From assembly GCA_903853735.1 (NCBI GenBank), contig CAINUH010000338.1, forward strand, positions 1 to 12,342: a stretch of DNA of 12,342 nucleotides, written 5' to 3'. This document shows positions 1 to 7,050 of the stretch, piece after piece. A program made the position numbers and the translations under genes. Position 1 is the first letter of the stretch. Each line of letters starts with the position of its first letter. The notes below the pieces were generated by a model. That model was not told the origin of the DNA and made no database searches. It saw nothing but the letters and a program-made list of their open reading frames with translations. The stretch is from an uncultured Desulfomonile sp. Its GTDB lineage: Bacteria > Desulfobacterota > Desulfomonilia > Desulfomonilales > Desulfomonilaceae.

Positions 1-44
1 ATTGACAGGTTCTTTCTTCTGAGCTACTTGCAGAACTCGGTAAA

Positions 45-112
45 ACCGTCACCCCGGCCCCGTCTTTCGCCGGGGTAAACTTGTCCCGATGAAAATCGGG
101 AACCGGGGTCCA
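45..112. repeat. Palindromic REP-like intergenic element
   Basis: Non-coding stretch downstream of the gctB stop, dense in inverted repeats. CCCCGGC (52-58) pairs with GCCGGGG (69-75). CCCGAT (85-90) pairs with ATCGGG (95-100) across a GAAA loop. An outer ACCCCGG (51-57) can also pair with CCGGGGT (103-109). Read on the minus strand it has the layout of the 'CTGGA...CCCG...CGGG...TGACGG' palindromes dispersed between genes in many proteobacteria. No U-tract follows either hairpin, so a classic intrinsic terminator is not supported, though the structure could still stop transcription or protect the 3' end of the gctAB message. Repeat status is inferred, since only one copy is visible. Confidence 0.45.
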
Positions 113-134
113 GAAATCCCTGAAAAACTTGGAT

Positions 135-896
135 TCAGCTCAAGATCAGTTTTTGCGGGTCTACCTGTTCTCTGAGCGTTTTGAGTTCCAAGTCTGTCGG
201 GGGAACAGCCTGAACGGTTTTGGATAAATCAATTCCGAATCCTGTGTTAGATGCTACTTCCTCAGGAGAAACTCCGGGATAATGTTGAGACAGGATCATT
301 TCTTTTGTCAGGGGATGAAAAGCCATGACCGCCATATTGGTCACCACAGCCATTGGGCCGCCTCGACTGAAACCGGCGTTTTCTCTTGAGTCATTACCGC
401 AAAGCCACCCTGGACTGGTAAAGTAATCCAATTTTTCAACAAATCTTCTCTTTTCATGTTCCATAAAGATTATAAATCCTGAGGCTAGACAGGCAGCGTC
501 ACAAGCGCCTCCACTTCCTGGAAATCGAGTCTTCGGATGATGGTAGTCTCCCAGGCAAGTTGAGTTCAGATTGCCGAAGCGATCTATCTGAGCGGCTCCG
601 AGGAACGCTATGGTTCTGAGTCTCTTGTTTGAAAGCAGAGAAAAAGATTCGATAAGTCCTGAGTTCATTGACGCTCCAGCCATGACTCTGGGATCCGCTA
701 CCGCCAATGGTAATTCCTCCAAAGATGGGTCTATGCCACCAGTTTCGAAAAAAACAACGGAGTTCGCAGCATGTATGCGTTTGGCTACAGTAGCCGCTAA
801 AATGGAAATTCCTGTTCCTGCAAACACCACGTCACCGTCATTAATAAGCCTTCCAGCGGTGATAGCCATCATTTCGAGTTTGGAATATCCGCTCAC
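135..896 (-). CDS. gctB: CoA-transferase subunit B (glutaconate CoA-transferase family)
   Basis: Beta subunit of a class I CoA-transferase, 253 residues, close to the usual length for GctB. These enzymes move CoA between carboxylic acids through a glutamyl-CoA thioester. Glu51 in the segment VVFFETGGID sits where the catalytic glutamate of GctB lies. The glycine-rich oxyanion motif PGSGGACD is at 126-133. The intact glutamate argues against the related ring-cleaving IpdB hydrolases, which lack it. The start lies 12 bases after the gctA stop, so the two subunits are surely co-transcribed and form a heteromer in the cytoplasm. The substrate cannot be read from sequence; glutaconate, 3-oxoacid or a ring-cleavage product are all possible. 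The polysaccharide genes upstream on the same strand give no hint of it. Confidence 0.88.
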   Translation of the reverse strand: MSGYSKLEMMAITAGRLINDGDVVFAGTGISILAATVAKRIHAANSVVFFETGGIDPSLEELPLAVADPRVMAGASMNSGLIESFSLLSNKRLRTIAFLGAAQIDRFGNLNSTCLGDYHHPKTRFPGSGGACDAACLASGFIIFMEHEKRRFVEKLDYFTSPGWLCGNDSRENAGFSRGGPMAVVTNMAVMAFHPLTKEMILSQHYPGVSPEEVASNTGFGIDLSKTVQAVPPTDLELKTLREQVDPQKLILS

Positions 897-908
897 ATCA
901 CCTATTCC

Positions 909-1883
909 TTATTTGCGATCCAGCCCCACAGCGTATCCCAAGGTAGGATCCGCCTTGATCTTGAGCAACTGCGATACTCCAATCTTTTCCAGGTAAGCCA
1001 TCTGATCCGGTATGTCGTAAACCCATTCCTTGAGATAGCGTTCAAACTTATTGTCATCGTGTGCCATGTCACTGTAAAGCCGCAAGTGAGCAGGATCATA
1101 GTCATAGAAATAGTGGCAGGCGGTCGGATGAGCCGCCATGGGCGCTTTTACCACAGCATCTATCAAGAAAGGGGGCAGAGAGTTCTGATCTGGATCACGT
1201 CGAATCTCAGATCTGGGAAGAATTTCCTCGCAGGTGACTATGACTTTGGACGCTGAATTGGCTTGCTCCAGGTCGGCAAAGGTCAAGCCCTTTATCCTGA
1301 CTGTTCCATCTGCGCCGACGTATTGGGCGTGGATAATGGATACGTCAGGGTTTAGAGCCGGCAAAAGGACAACTTTGTCGTTTTCTTTTCCAAAGGGGTT
1401 TTGGGCTATTTCCAGTTTCTTTATTGGTATTTTCCCCTTACCTCTGTCCTCTTTGGGAAAACCATCCATCCTCACGATGTCGGTTTCGAGACCGGATTTA
1501 GTGACCATGTACGGCAGTCCCATGGCCCCGCCCAAAAAACGCAAACTCATCTGATAGTTAGAATAATCTTCTATTTTTATAAGTCCTGCGCTTACAGCCT
1601 TTCTGAAGCGAATACAGGTTGGCGCGAATCTACCCATGCCGCCGTAGGCAATTTCAAGGTGGCTCACACAGCCCGCTCCGATTAGTAGATCAAGGGCCTG
1701 ACCATGTGAGTGACACACAACGTGCAAATTCTGAATTCCTTGTTTGATTATCTCTCTGGCGATGAGCATTGGGTTCCGGTTAACTGTGAAACCGCCTAAT
1801 GCCAATTGATCACCATTTTTTATGAACTTCGCGACCGCTTCCTCAGCAGTCATCAGTTTGGATTGCAAGTTATCGTATGGCAT
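909..1883 (-). CDS. gctA: CoA-transferase subunit A (glutaconate CoA-transferase family)
   Basis: Alpha subunit of the same class I CoA-transferase, 324 residues, about the length of Acidaminococcus-type GctA. The N-terminus (MTAEEAVAKFIKNGDQLALGGF, approximately residues 11-32) is the family's typical opening: a helix, then the first beta-strand and GGF turn. The segment VSIIHAQYVGADGTVRIKG (181-199) matches the conserved 'H.q.ad..Gn' region. The catalytic glutamate is contributed by the B subunit, as expected. ATG at 1883 has only a weak GGA upstream; Met11 is an alternative start but would cut into the conserved helix. The final 14 bases of a possible small ORF (1870-2112) overlap the start. 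Metabolic role unknown: acid activation in fermentation or in anaerobic aromatic or fatty-acid degradation would fit an anaerobe, but that is inference. Confidence 0.88.
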   Translation of the reverse strand: MPYDNLQSKLMTAEEAVAKFIKNGDQLALGGFTVNRNPMLIAREIIKQGIQNLHVVCHSHGQALDLLIGAGCVSHLEIAYGGMGRFAPTCIRFRKAVSAGLIKIEDYSNYQMSLRFLGGAMGLPYMVTKSGLETDIVRMDGFPKEDRGKGKIPIKKLEIAQNPFGKENDKVVLLPALNPDVSIIHAQYVGADGTVRIKGLTFADLEQANSASKVIVTCEEILPRSEIRRDPDQNSLPPFLIDAVVKAPMAAHPTACHYFYDYDPAHLRLYSDMAHDDNKFERYLKEWVYDIPDQMAYLEKIGVSQLLKIKADPTLGYAVGLDRK

Positions 1884-2112
1884 GTGTGTTCCGACTTACG
1901 TTTACGGTAATCAATCGTCTGGAAAGGCTCGTCTTTTCAAACCAATCGTTGATGATCAGACTTTCGTCCATGCTCAAAATGGTCACACCGCAATGGTTTA
2001 ATTCGACCTGGTTTTTTTTGAAAACACCGTCTGCTGGACCAACGTACTCTTCCGGATCGAAACGACGCAATGCCCTTTCAGACCAATACTCACATCCCAG
2101 CCACGTGTGCAA
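1870..2112 (-). CDS. Doubtful small ORF between holin-like gene and gctA
   Basis: An 80-codon frame fills the ~206-base gap between the holin-like gene and gctA. It starts at TTG 2112, inside the last codons of the holin-like gene, and ends with TAA at 1870-1872 inside gctA. There is an in-frame TGA three codons before the TTG and no clear ribosome binding site. The predicted protein is hydrophilic, with a fairly protein-like stretch (HCGVTILSMDESLIINDW) but no domain I recognise, no membrane segment and no signal peptide. An internal ATG (codon 48) could give a shorter product. It may be a real small gene, a decayed remnant, or chance. The rest of the gap shows no convincing promoter or terminator. 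Confidence 0.28.
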   Translation of the reverse strand: MHTWLGCEYWSERALRRFDPEEYVGPADGVFKKNQVELNHCGVTILSMDESLIINDWFEKTSLSRRLITVNVSRNTHAIR

Positions 2113-2428
2113 GATAAGTCACGACGCTTACTACGAGCGATCCGAGAAAAGCCGATCCGAACGAGCGGACCTGAAAACCGGAGACCATCGATCCGGCCAA
2201 TAAGAACAGCAGGGCGTTGATCACAAACAAGAACAACCCAAGAGTAAGTATCGTTACAGGTAAAGTGAGAATGACAAAGACGGGGCGTACCAGGGCATTG
2301 AGAACGCCTAGAATAGCCGCTCCAACCAATGCCGCTCCAACACTGTCCACCTTTATGCCTGGAATCAGATACGCCGCCACCAGGATAGCAACAGTTGAGA
2401 TCAACCAGCTTACGAAAAATACCAACAT
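2090..2428 (-). CDS. Four-TM 'phage holin 4_2' / YvlD-family membrane protein
   Basis: Small integral membrane protein, 112 residues, almost wholly hydrophobic, with four predicted membrane helices: about 4-22, 30-52, 58-80 and 88-110. The pattern of a first helix ending in a YLIPGIKVDS turn, then a GAAILGVLNALVRP stretch and an ILTLPVTILTLGLFLFVINA stretch, is characteristic of the family Pfam calls Phage_holin_4_2 (YvlD-like). Despite the name, most members are ordinary chromosomal proteins of unknown function, sometimes linked to envelope stress. Nothing else phage-like is nearby. A good binding site (GAGG, 8 bases before the ATG) supports the start. The gene begins only five bases after the acyltransferase stop, so it is probably co-transcribed with it. 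Role in the EPS locus unknown. Confidence 0.85.
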   Translation of the reverse strand: MLVFFVSWLISTVAILVAAYLIPGIKVDSVGAALVGAAILGVLNALVRPVFVILTLPVTILTLGLFLFVINALLFLLAGSMVSGFQVRSFGSAFLGSLVVSVVTYLAHVAGM

Positions 2429-2433
2429 GTCAA

Positions 2434-3429
2434 TTACCTCGGATCGGACAATTGCTCCAAGCAGTTCTTGCGCTGCTTCAGATAAGTTTGGATCATTCCA
2501 CAGATGCGCCTGGCCTTGGCAGACTTGTTATAGTATTTTCCAGCCACAGCGTGTACGACATGAGACAGACCCATATTGAACGAGGGCCTGAGCCATGGAG
2601 CTACCTCAATGCGTTCGGCAACAAGGACTTTTCTGTACCCCATCGATTCCTTGAACCTGTTCAGGGCCGCTGATTCACCGACCAAGCCGCGCATACCGTA
2701 AGACACATGATCTATTTCAGGCCTTCCGATGGCCGCCTTTGTGGAGATAAACATCAATGCGTTCATTACCTGATACTTCAGCAAATCCCGCCGGTTAAAG
2801 AGTGCCTCCCCGTAGAAGCCCCCCCTGTAAGTAAAATCCACCCTGTAAGCGGCAAGTTCGGTTCCAACAAACGCTCCCCATGCCTCAAAAGCCGGATTAT
2901 CCGCGGCCGCTCGAAAATATTTTTTCCACGCCTCTATTGTATTCTGGTCACACACGCGTCCCTGGCGCTCGTATGTGTCTTTGATGAGATCGAGTCCGTC
3001 TCGGAAAAGTAACTCCATTGGTATTTTTGCAACCGTACATTTCCGCAAGGCCCGTCGAGTTTCCTTGCGCTGATTACCGGAAATGCTGTGCAAATCATAG
3101 CTCTTATCATCCACCAAATAGATGTGGCTCGGAAACGCCGGCACGTTGTCCCCTGTAGGATATCGGAGAAAGAGGGCTCCTGCTCTCCATAACTTCCTTG
3201 TACTCTCAGACGACATCGATATAGGGCCTTTACACAGCAACGGCACATACATGCGCAAGCCGTCCGAGTGCCACAAAGATTCGTCGGTAAAGACTACACG
3301 CACTCCAATTGTTTCAAGGAAACTCTTGAGAGCCCTGTCTTCGGCACTCAGTTGGTCGGTCTGCAATGGTTGTTTTGCCATCCGACTGAAGCTCGGTTCC
3401 TCTTTCAATGCTGCGTCGCTTTGCCTCAT
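2434..3429 (-). CDS. GNAT / FemAB-like acyltransferase
   Basis: Predicted acyltransferase of 331 residues with a GNAT-type core at about 110-275. The basic segment GNQRKETRRALRKCTV (118-133) corresponds to the 'R..RRglrk.' entry helix of FemAB/BioF2-like acyltransferases. It is followed by the core strands (EAWGAFVGTELAAYRVDF, 182-199) and a helix with YGMRGLVGE (244-252). The family transfers acyl or aminoacyl groups to amines or hydroxyls on sugars or peptides. Lying between a glycosyltransferase/wecB pair and a membrane-protein gene, it most likely modifies a sugar of the exported polysaccharide. Related FemAB-type genes are recurrent members of XrtA-linked EPS loci. The start is uncertain: ATG 3429 has GGGAG only one base away, and Met17 is an alternative. 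No signal peptide, so it is cytoplasmic. Donor and acceptor unknown. Confidence 0.7.
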   Translation of the reverse strand: MRQSDAALKEEPSFSRMAKQPLQTDQLSAEDRALKSFLETIGVRVVFTDESLWHSDGLRMYVPLLCKGPISMSSESTRKLWRAGALFLRYPTGDNVPAFPSHIYLVDDKSYDLHSISGNQRKETRRALRKCTVAKIPMELLFRDGLDLIKDTYERQGRVCDQNTIEAWKKYFRAAADNPAFEAWGAFVGTELAAYRVDFTYRGGFYGEALFNRRDLLKYQVMNALMFISTKAAIGRPEIDHVSYGMRGLVGESAALNRFKESMGYRKVLVAERIEVAPWLRPSFNMGLSHVVHAVAGKYYNKSAKARRICGMIQTYLKQRKNCLEQLSDPR

Positions 3430-3511
3430 TCTCCCAAGTCAGGTGCTCAAGACGGACATGGTTGGCCATTGCGTGAGCAAAGTTCTTGTCCAGGTTACTT
3501 GAACACCCTCG

Positions 3512-4609
3512 TTAGTTCACACTACGAGCAATAATTTCAACTGACTTGCGCGCTACCTGGAAACCCAGTTCCCTCATGACCCCTGAAGACTTCCGATAGC
3601 CCCCGTCTCGAATAATATTACATAGTCGCTCAACCTGTTTCTTGTCTCTTCCCACAATCTCGCAGGTTCCTTGTTCCACATATATCGGTCTTTCAGTATT
3701 TTCGCGACAGATCAAGCACGGAATATTGAAAAAACTGGCTTCTGACTGAACGGAACCTGAATCCGACAAAACCAAGGCCGACCCCGCCATCAAAGAAAGA
3801 AATTCAAAGTAAGGCTCGGGAGGTACAAGTTTGACATTTGAAAGACTTTCAATTCTCTTTATGGAACCAAATTCCTGGAGACGTTTCAGCGTGCGGGGAT
3901 GTACCGGGAAAATTGTTGAAAACGGGATCACCTCAAGGACGTCGATAATTTCTTCAAGGGCCTCTGGATAATCCACGTTAGAGGGCCGGTGTATAGTTGC
4001 AAGGGCGTAAGATTCCTTTTCAACGCCGTAGCTTTCCCACATTTTCCTTGCGCCTATTTCCGGCAGAAATAGCTGGAGAGTTTCCAGCATGATATCTCCC
4101 ACCAGGTGCGCGCGGCTCATGTCGATACCTTCTCTTCGGAGGTTTTCCATTCCTGAAGGCTCTGATACAAACAGCAGGTTGGAAAGATTGTCAGTCAGCC
4201 GCCGATTCAACTCTTCCGGCATGGTTTCGTCAAATGATCTCAAGCCCGCCTCAACGTGAGCCACAGGAATAAACAGTTTTCTTGCAGTGAGCGCGGCAGC
4301 AACAGTAGAATTCACGTCACCCACCACGACTACCATGTCCGGCCTAATTTCTCGGCACACTTTTTCAAATTCAATCATGACCCTTCCGGTCATTTCACCA
4401 TGGCCCCCCGAGCCCACTCCCAGATGTCTGTACGGTTGGCACAGGCCGAGCTGTTCAAAGAACACATCACTGAGCATCTTGTCATAATGCTGCCCTGTAT
4501 GAATTATAATGTGTTTGAGGTGCCCATATTTCCTCAACTCCATGTCCAGCGGTGCTATTTTCATGAAATTGGGACGAGCGCCTACGACGCTCACAATTTT
4601 TTTTTGCAT
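3512..4609 (-). CDS. wecB: UDP-N-acetylglucosamine 2-epimerase (non-hydrolysing)
   Basis: Cytoplasmic enzyme interconverting UDP-GlcNAc and UDP-ManNAc, the precursor for ManNAc or ManNAcA residues in surface polysaccharides. The 365 residues match the family's usual length. Visible signatures in order: VVGARPNFMKIAPL (8-21), HTGQHYD (37-43), GDVNS with Asp98, HVEAGLRS with Glu120, MPEE with Glu132/133, TIHRPSN with His207, FPVHPRT (234-240), LSDSGSVQSEA (281-291) and RENTERPIYVEQGT (302-315). These correspond to the catalytic and UDP-binding residues of E. coli WecB (Asp95, Glu117, Glu131, His213), so the enzyme should be active. The start at 4609 opens directly into the conserved first strand, with only a weak GGTGAA upstream. 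It lies 108 bases downstream of the glycosyltransferase and 82 bases upstream of the acyltransferase, consistent with one operon. Confidence 0.95.
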   Translation of the reverse strand: MQKKIVSVVGARPNFMKIAPLDMELRKYGHLKHIIIHTGQHYDKMLSDVFFEQLGLCQPYRHLGVGSGGHGEMTGRVMIEFEKVCREIRPDMVVVVGDVNSTVAAALTARKLFIPVAHVEAGLRSFDETMPEELNRRLTDNLSNLLFVSEPSGMENLRREGIDMSRAHLVGDIMLETLQLFLPEIGARKMWESYGVEKESYALATIHRPSNVDYPEALEEIIDVLEVIPFSTIFPVHPRTLKRLQEFGSIKRIESLSNVKLVPPEPYFEFLSLMAGSALVLSDSGSVQSEASFFNIPCLICRENTERPIYVEQGTCEIVGRDKKQVERLCNIIRDGGYRKSSGVMRELGFQVARKSVEIIARSVN

Positions 4610-4717
4610 TGGGTGTCACTTTCACCAATCATTGGACGACAGTCAACGCGCCACATGATAAAACTTGGCACGACGGTGAAAATTGAACCGAGTCTCGTTG
4701 TGGTATCGACATTTCCT

Positions 4718-5833
4718 CTACCATCGCCTTCTTGTCCGACCAAATCTTGAGGTTATCCCGCGGATCAATGCAGCGTAATCCTGGCCAACCTGTTCCCAAG
4801 AGAAGTTTTGTTCCGCCATTCTGCGCGCGTTTGTCCCCATTTCCAATAGTTTATCCCACGGGACCTGGGAAGCTTGGTACATGGTCTCAGCCAATTTTGC
4901 AGGGCAAGGATCTGACACAAAGCCGCACTTGTATTTCCTGACGAAGTGAGCGGTCTCATCGACGTCGTTGACTAATATGGGACGCCCAAGCGCCGCGTAC
5001 TCCGCGAATTTAGTCGGAAAAGCCGCTCTGGATGCTATATGCCCTGGCCTGGCTGAAACCAGGATAGCCACCGACTTAAAGAGTTCCACCATTGATTCCT
5101 GACTTACCATGTCCGCCAATTCTACCCGTGATCCGAACCTCTGTCTGAGGGCCTTCTTCAGAGGTCCATCACTCTCCCTGAATCCGACCATCAGCATTCG
5201 CACTGAAGGATCCCCCAACCTGTCGAACGCCTCCACGAACTCATTTATTCCCTGCCACACATGGAATCCTCCGGCATAGCCGAATTTGAATTCCGGCTCT
5301 TTAGGCTGCGGAAGGCATCTAAACAGTTTCAAATCCACGCCGTTGCGCACCACGCTTACTCTTTCCTTTGCCACGCCGGCGGCAATGAGATCTTCCATTT
5401 GCAGCATTGACTGAGTAAGCCAGTAATCTGCCGAAGACATGGCCATTCCATAGGCTATTCTGACTCTGAGAGAGGCAGATCGACGTTTCTCTCCTGAGCG
5501 TAACTCATTGGCTTGCGCCGACTGAGATACGTCATCCCCATGCATGTCCAGTATGATCAACCCCGGGACAAACATACGGGAAAAATATAAGGCTTGGCCC
5601 ACCATTGGTGCGCCGCAATATACGAAATCGTATTGTCTGAGGACAGGGAGCCACCAGGGCATGAAGAGTGAGGCAGTCGTCTGGGTGTCCAGCGGTTTGT
5701 TGTCGGACATGAAGAACAAATCACATCTGACGGCGTTTTCTTCGAGGCCCTCGGCAAGTTTTCTGATCCTGAAGGAGTAGGCTGAGTCAGTGTTCCGGGA
5801 AAATCCCGCTATTGCTAGACCTGACGGATCCAT
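4718..5833 (-). CDS. Glycosyltransferase, GT-B fold (family 4-like)
   Basis: Predicted cytoplasmic retaining glycosyltransferase adding a sugar to a lipid-linked EPS repeat unit. Numbering from the chosen start (371 residues): an N-terminal acceptor-side Rossmann domain with LIILDMHGDD (93-102), the inter-domain segment VVRNGVDLKLF (161-171), the donor-domain opening GYAGGFHVWQG (185-195), and the nucleotide-sugar signature FPTKFAEYAALGRP (272-285), the 'PTK..EY.a.GkP' form common in GT4. I chose ATG 5833 over the longer frame from 5878. AGGAGG at 5843-5848 lies nine bases upstream of 5833, whereas 5878 has no binding site and its 15 extra residues are basic and unrelated to the fold. Donor and acceptor cannot be told. 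It heads a minus-strand series with wecB and the acyltransferase. Short basic C-terminal tail (RFGRTRRRW). Confidence 0.85.
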   Translation of the reverse strand: MDPSGLAIAGFSRNTDSAYSFRIRKLAEGLEENAVRCDLFFMSDNKPLDTQTTASLFMPWWLPVLRQYDFVYCGAPMVGQALYFSRMFVPGLIILDMHGDDVSQSAQANELRSGEKRRSASLRVRIAYGMAMSSADYWLTQSMLQMEDLIAAGVAKERVSVVRNGVDLKLFRCLPQPKEPEFKFGYAGGFHVWQGINEFVEAFDRLGDPSVRMLMVGFRESDGPLKKALRQRFGSRVELADMVSQESMVELFKSVAILVSARPGHIASRAAFPTKFAEYAALGRPILVNDVDETAHFVRKYKCGFVSDPCPAKLAETMYQASQVPWDKLLEMGTNARRMAEQNFSWEQVGQDYAALIRGITSRFGRTRRRW

Positions 5834-6103
5834 GCGTAGGACCCTCCTGGATTGACGGCTGAATTCGGCCCGCAGCATCGGTTAAAATTTGGGCTGTTTC
5901 CAACGAACCGACCACTTTAATGACACTGTACAAGCCAAAATTATATGTTATCTGAAGATCATACGTTTAACAAGGATAACCATTCGAATGAGGCCCCAAA
6001 AACAGGTTGACAATAGCGTGGGGAGATACCAATGTTTCCGATATTATTATGATGTGATATCGTTCGATATATCTTTGGTTCTGCAAATGCATATTGGTAA
6101 TTC
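5834..6103. promoter_or_regulatory. Divergent intergenic region: glycosyltransferase / deacetylase
   Basis: About 270 non-coding bases between divergent genes. For the minus-strand genes there is a perfect -10 TATAAT at 5940-5945, but the -35 region at 17-19 bases is poor (TTAAAC at best). For the plus-strand deacetylase there is a perfect -35 TTGACA at 6007-6012, but only CAATGT at the right distance (6030-6035). Both are therefore half-sites and tentative; an activator or alternative sigma factor may be used. The stretch 6041-6090 is AT-rich. I saw no sigma-54 GG/GC pair and no terminator. The deacetylase ATG has no obvious Shine-Dalgarno sequence. Confidence 0.35.
5843..5848 (-). promoter_or_regulatory. 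Ribosome binding site deciding the glycosyltransferase start
   Basis: AGGAGG on the minus strand, nine bases before ATG 5833. It is the strongest Shine-Dalgarno sequence in this gene series and lies inside the longer reading frame that begins at 5878. This argues that the 15-residue upstream extension is not translated. Confidence 0.65.
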
Positions 6104-6949
6104 ATGACTCCTCGCTGGATAGTGAAAAGGGGGCTCAAGTGGGCTGTGGAATGGGGTATGGCCTGCAGTGGTCTGGGGTTTATATATAGACGAACTCCGA
6201 GGTTTCGCAATGGGTACCGGATCCTCACGTATCACAAGATCTCGAAGAAGCCCAGTGATTCACACGGACTGAGCACTGTTCACTTTGAAGAGCACATGAA
6301 GTTTCTGGCCGACACCTATCCGGTTATCGGTCTCGGGGATCTCGTAAAACGGCTGATAGAAGGGCCTGTTCCGGAAAAACATTCTGTTGCCGTCACCTTT
6401 GATGATGGGTACCATGAATGCGGCGCCGTCGTCAGAAAGGTCTTGGATCGCTTTGGTATACCGGCAACGTTTTTCGTAATAACCGGTATCCTGGATGAAA
6501 ACTTCCCGCCGCAACAAGGACCCTATCTCACCTGGCAGGGAGTTCGGGAACTTCATTCAGCGGGTTTTTCAATTGGATCCCATGCGACCCATCATGTCAG
6601 CCTGGGAAATCTTGAGTTGCCCGTCGTCCAAAACGAACTTTGCAATTCTTGGAGTCGGCTCTTGGAGGAACTGGGAACTCCTGCATCCGGCTTGGCTTAT
6701 CCTTACGGCACAATGCGTGATTTTTCGCCTGCGATAGCCGACATAGCGAGAAAGGTGGGTTATCAATATGCAGTGACTGCCATACACGGGCTTAATCAGC
6801 CGGCTTGCGACCCCTTTACACTCAGAAGAACTACGATTACAGCCGGAGACGGCTTATCCACGTTCCGCAGGATATTGAAAGGTGATCTTGATCCCTGGGC
6901 CCTCGTGGATCGATGGGCTTATAGACTGCAGAGACCTCATGCAGAATAG
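6104..6949 (+). CDS. Polysaccharide deacetylase (NodB domain)
   Basis: Carbohydrate esterase family 4 protein, 281 residues, predicted to remove N- or O-acetyl groups from a polysaccharide or its lipid-linked precursor in a metal-dependent reaction. The NodB core spans about 93-230. Motif 1 is TFDDGY (98-103), giving the catalytic base Asp100 and metal ligand Asp101. Motif 2 is SHATHH, with metal ligands His160 and His164. Motif 3 is AYPYG (198-202), where the usual arginine of 'RpPyG' is Ala. The opening RILTYHKISK (39-48) is typical of EPS-locus deacetylases. There is no clear cleavable signal peptide, only a weakly hydrophobic stretch at 11-27, so location is uncertain. It is the sole plus-strand gene between the two minus-strand EPS blocks, and ends at a strong hairpin. 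It probably tailors the same exopolysaccharide. Confidence 0.88.
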   Translation: MTPRWIVKRGLKWAVEWGMACSGLGFIYRRTPRFRNGYRILTYHKISKKPSDSHGLSTVHFEEHMKFLADTYPVIGLGDLVKRLIEGPVPEKHSVAVTFDDGYHECGAVVRKVLDRFGIPATFFVITGILDENFPPQQGPYLTWQGVRELHSAGFSIGSHATHHVSLGNLELPVVQNELCNSWSRLLEELGTPASGLAYPYGTMRDFSPAIADIARKVGYQYAVTAIHGLNQPACDPFTLRRTTITAGDGLSTFRRILKGDLDPWALVDRWAYRLQRPHAE

Positions 6950-6980
6950 TCGGATTGACTAATCTGAGCGGACAGAATTG

Positions 6981-7023
6981 AAACAGGCTTCCGCACGTCC
7001 TTGGTGGGTACGGAAGCCTGTTT
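6981..7023. terminator. Bidirectional intrinsic terminator
   Basis: Perfect 13-base inverted repeat: AAACAGGCTTCCG (6981-6993) and CGGAAGCCTGTTT (7011-7023), with a 17-base loop. It lies between convergent genes, 31 bases after the deacetylase stop and 27 bases past the export-protein stop. The stem ends in TTT on the plus strand and, by symmetry, TTT on the minus strand, so it can serve both transcripts. The U-tract is short, but the GC-rich stem and location make it convincing. Confidence 0.85.
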
Positions 7024-7050
7024 GGTCTGTGGGCGGTTAGGCCTGGATTA

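Noticed and set aside
610..996. Plus-strand 128-codon frame antisense to gctB/gctA
   Set aside because: Crosses the junction of two convincing genes on the other strand and shows no domain.
135..1883. IpdAB-type ring-cleaving hydrolase
   Set aside because: Subunit B keeps the catalytic glutamate (Glu51) that IpdB proteins lack, so a true CoA-transferase is more likely.
2090..2428. Prophage remnant, because of the 'phage holin' family name
   Set aside because: The family is mostly chromosomal and there are no lysis, integrase or structural phage genes nearby. The gene sits tightly in an EPS-gene series.
4665..4680. Sigma-54-like TGGCACG box on the plus strand
   Set aside because: There is no GC at the -12 position at the required distance, and no plus-strand gene follows.
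4256..4750. Plus-strand 164-codon frame antisense to wecB
   Set aside because: It lies opposite conserved catalytic motifs of wecB, and its His/Ser/Pro-rich product resembles no family.
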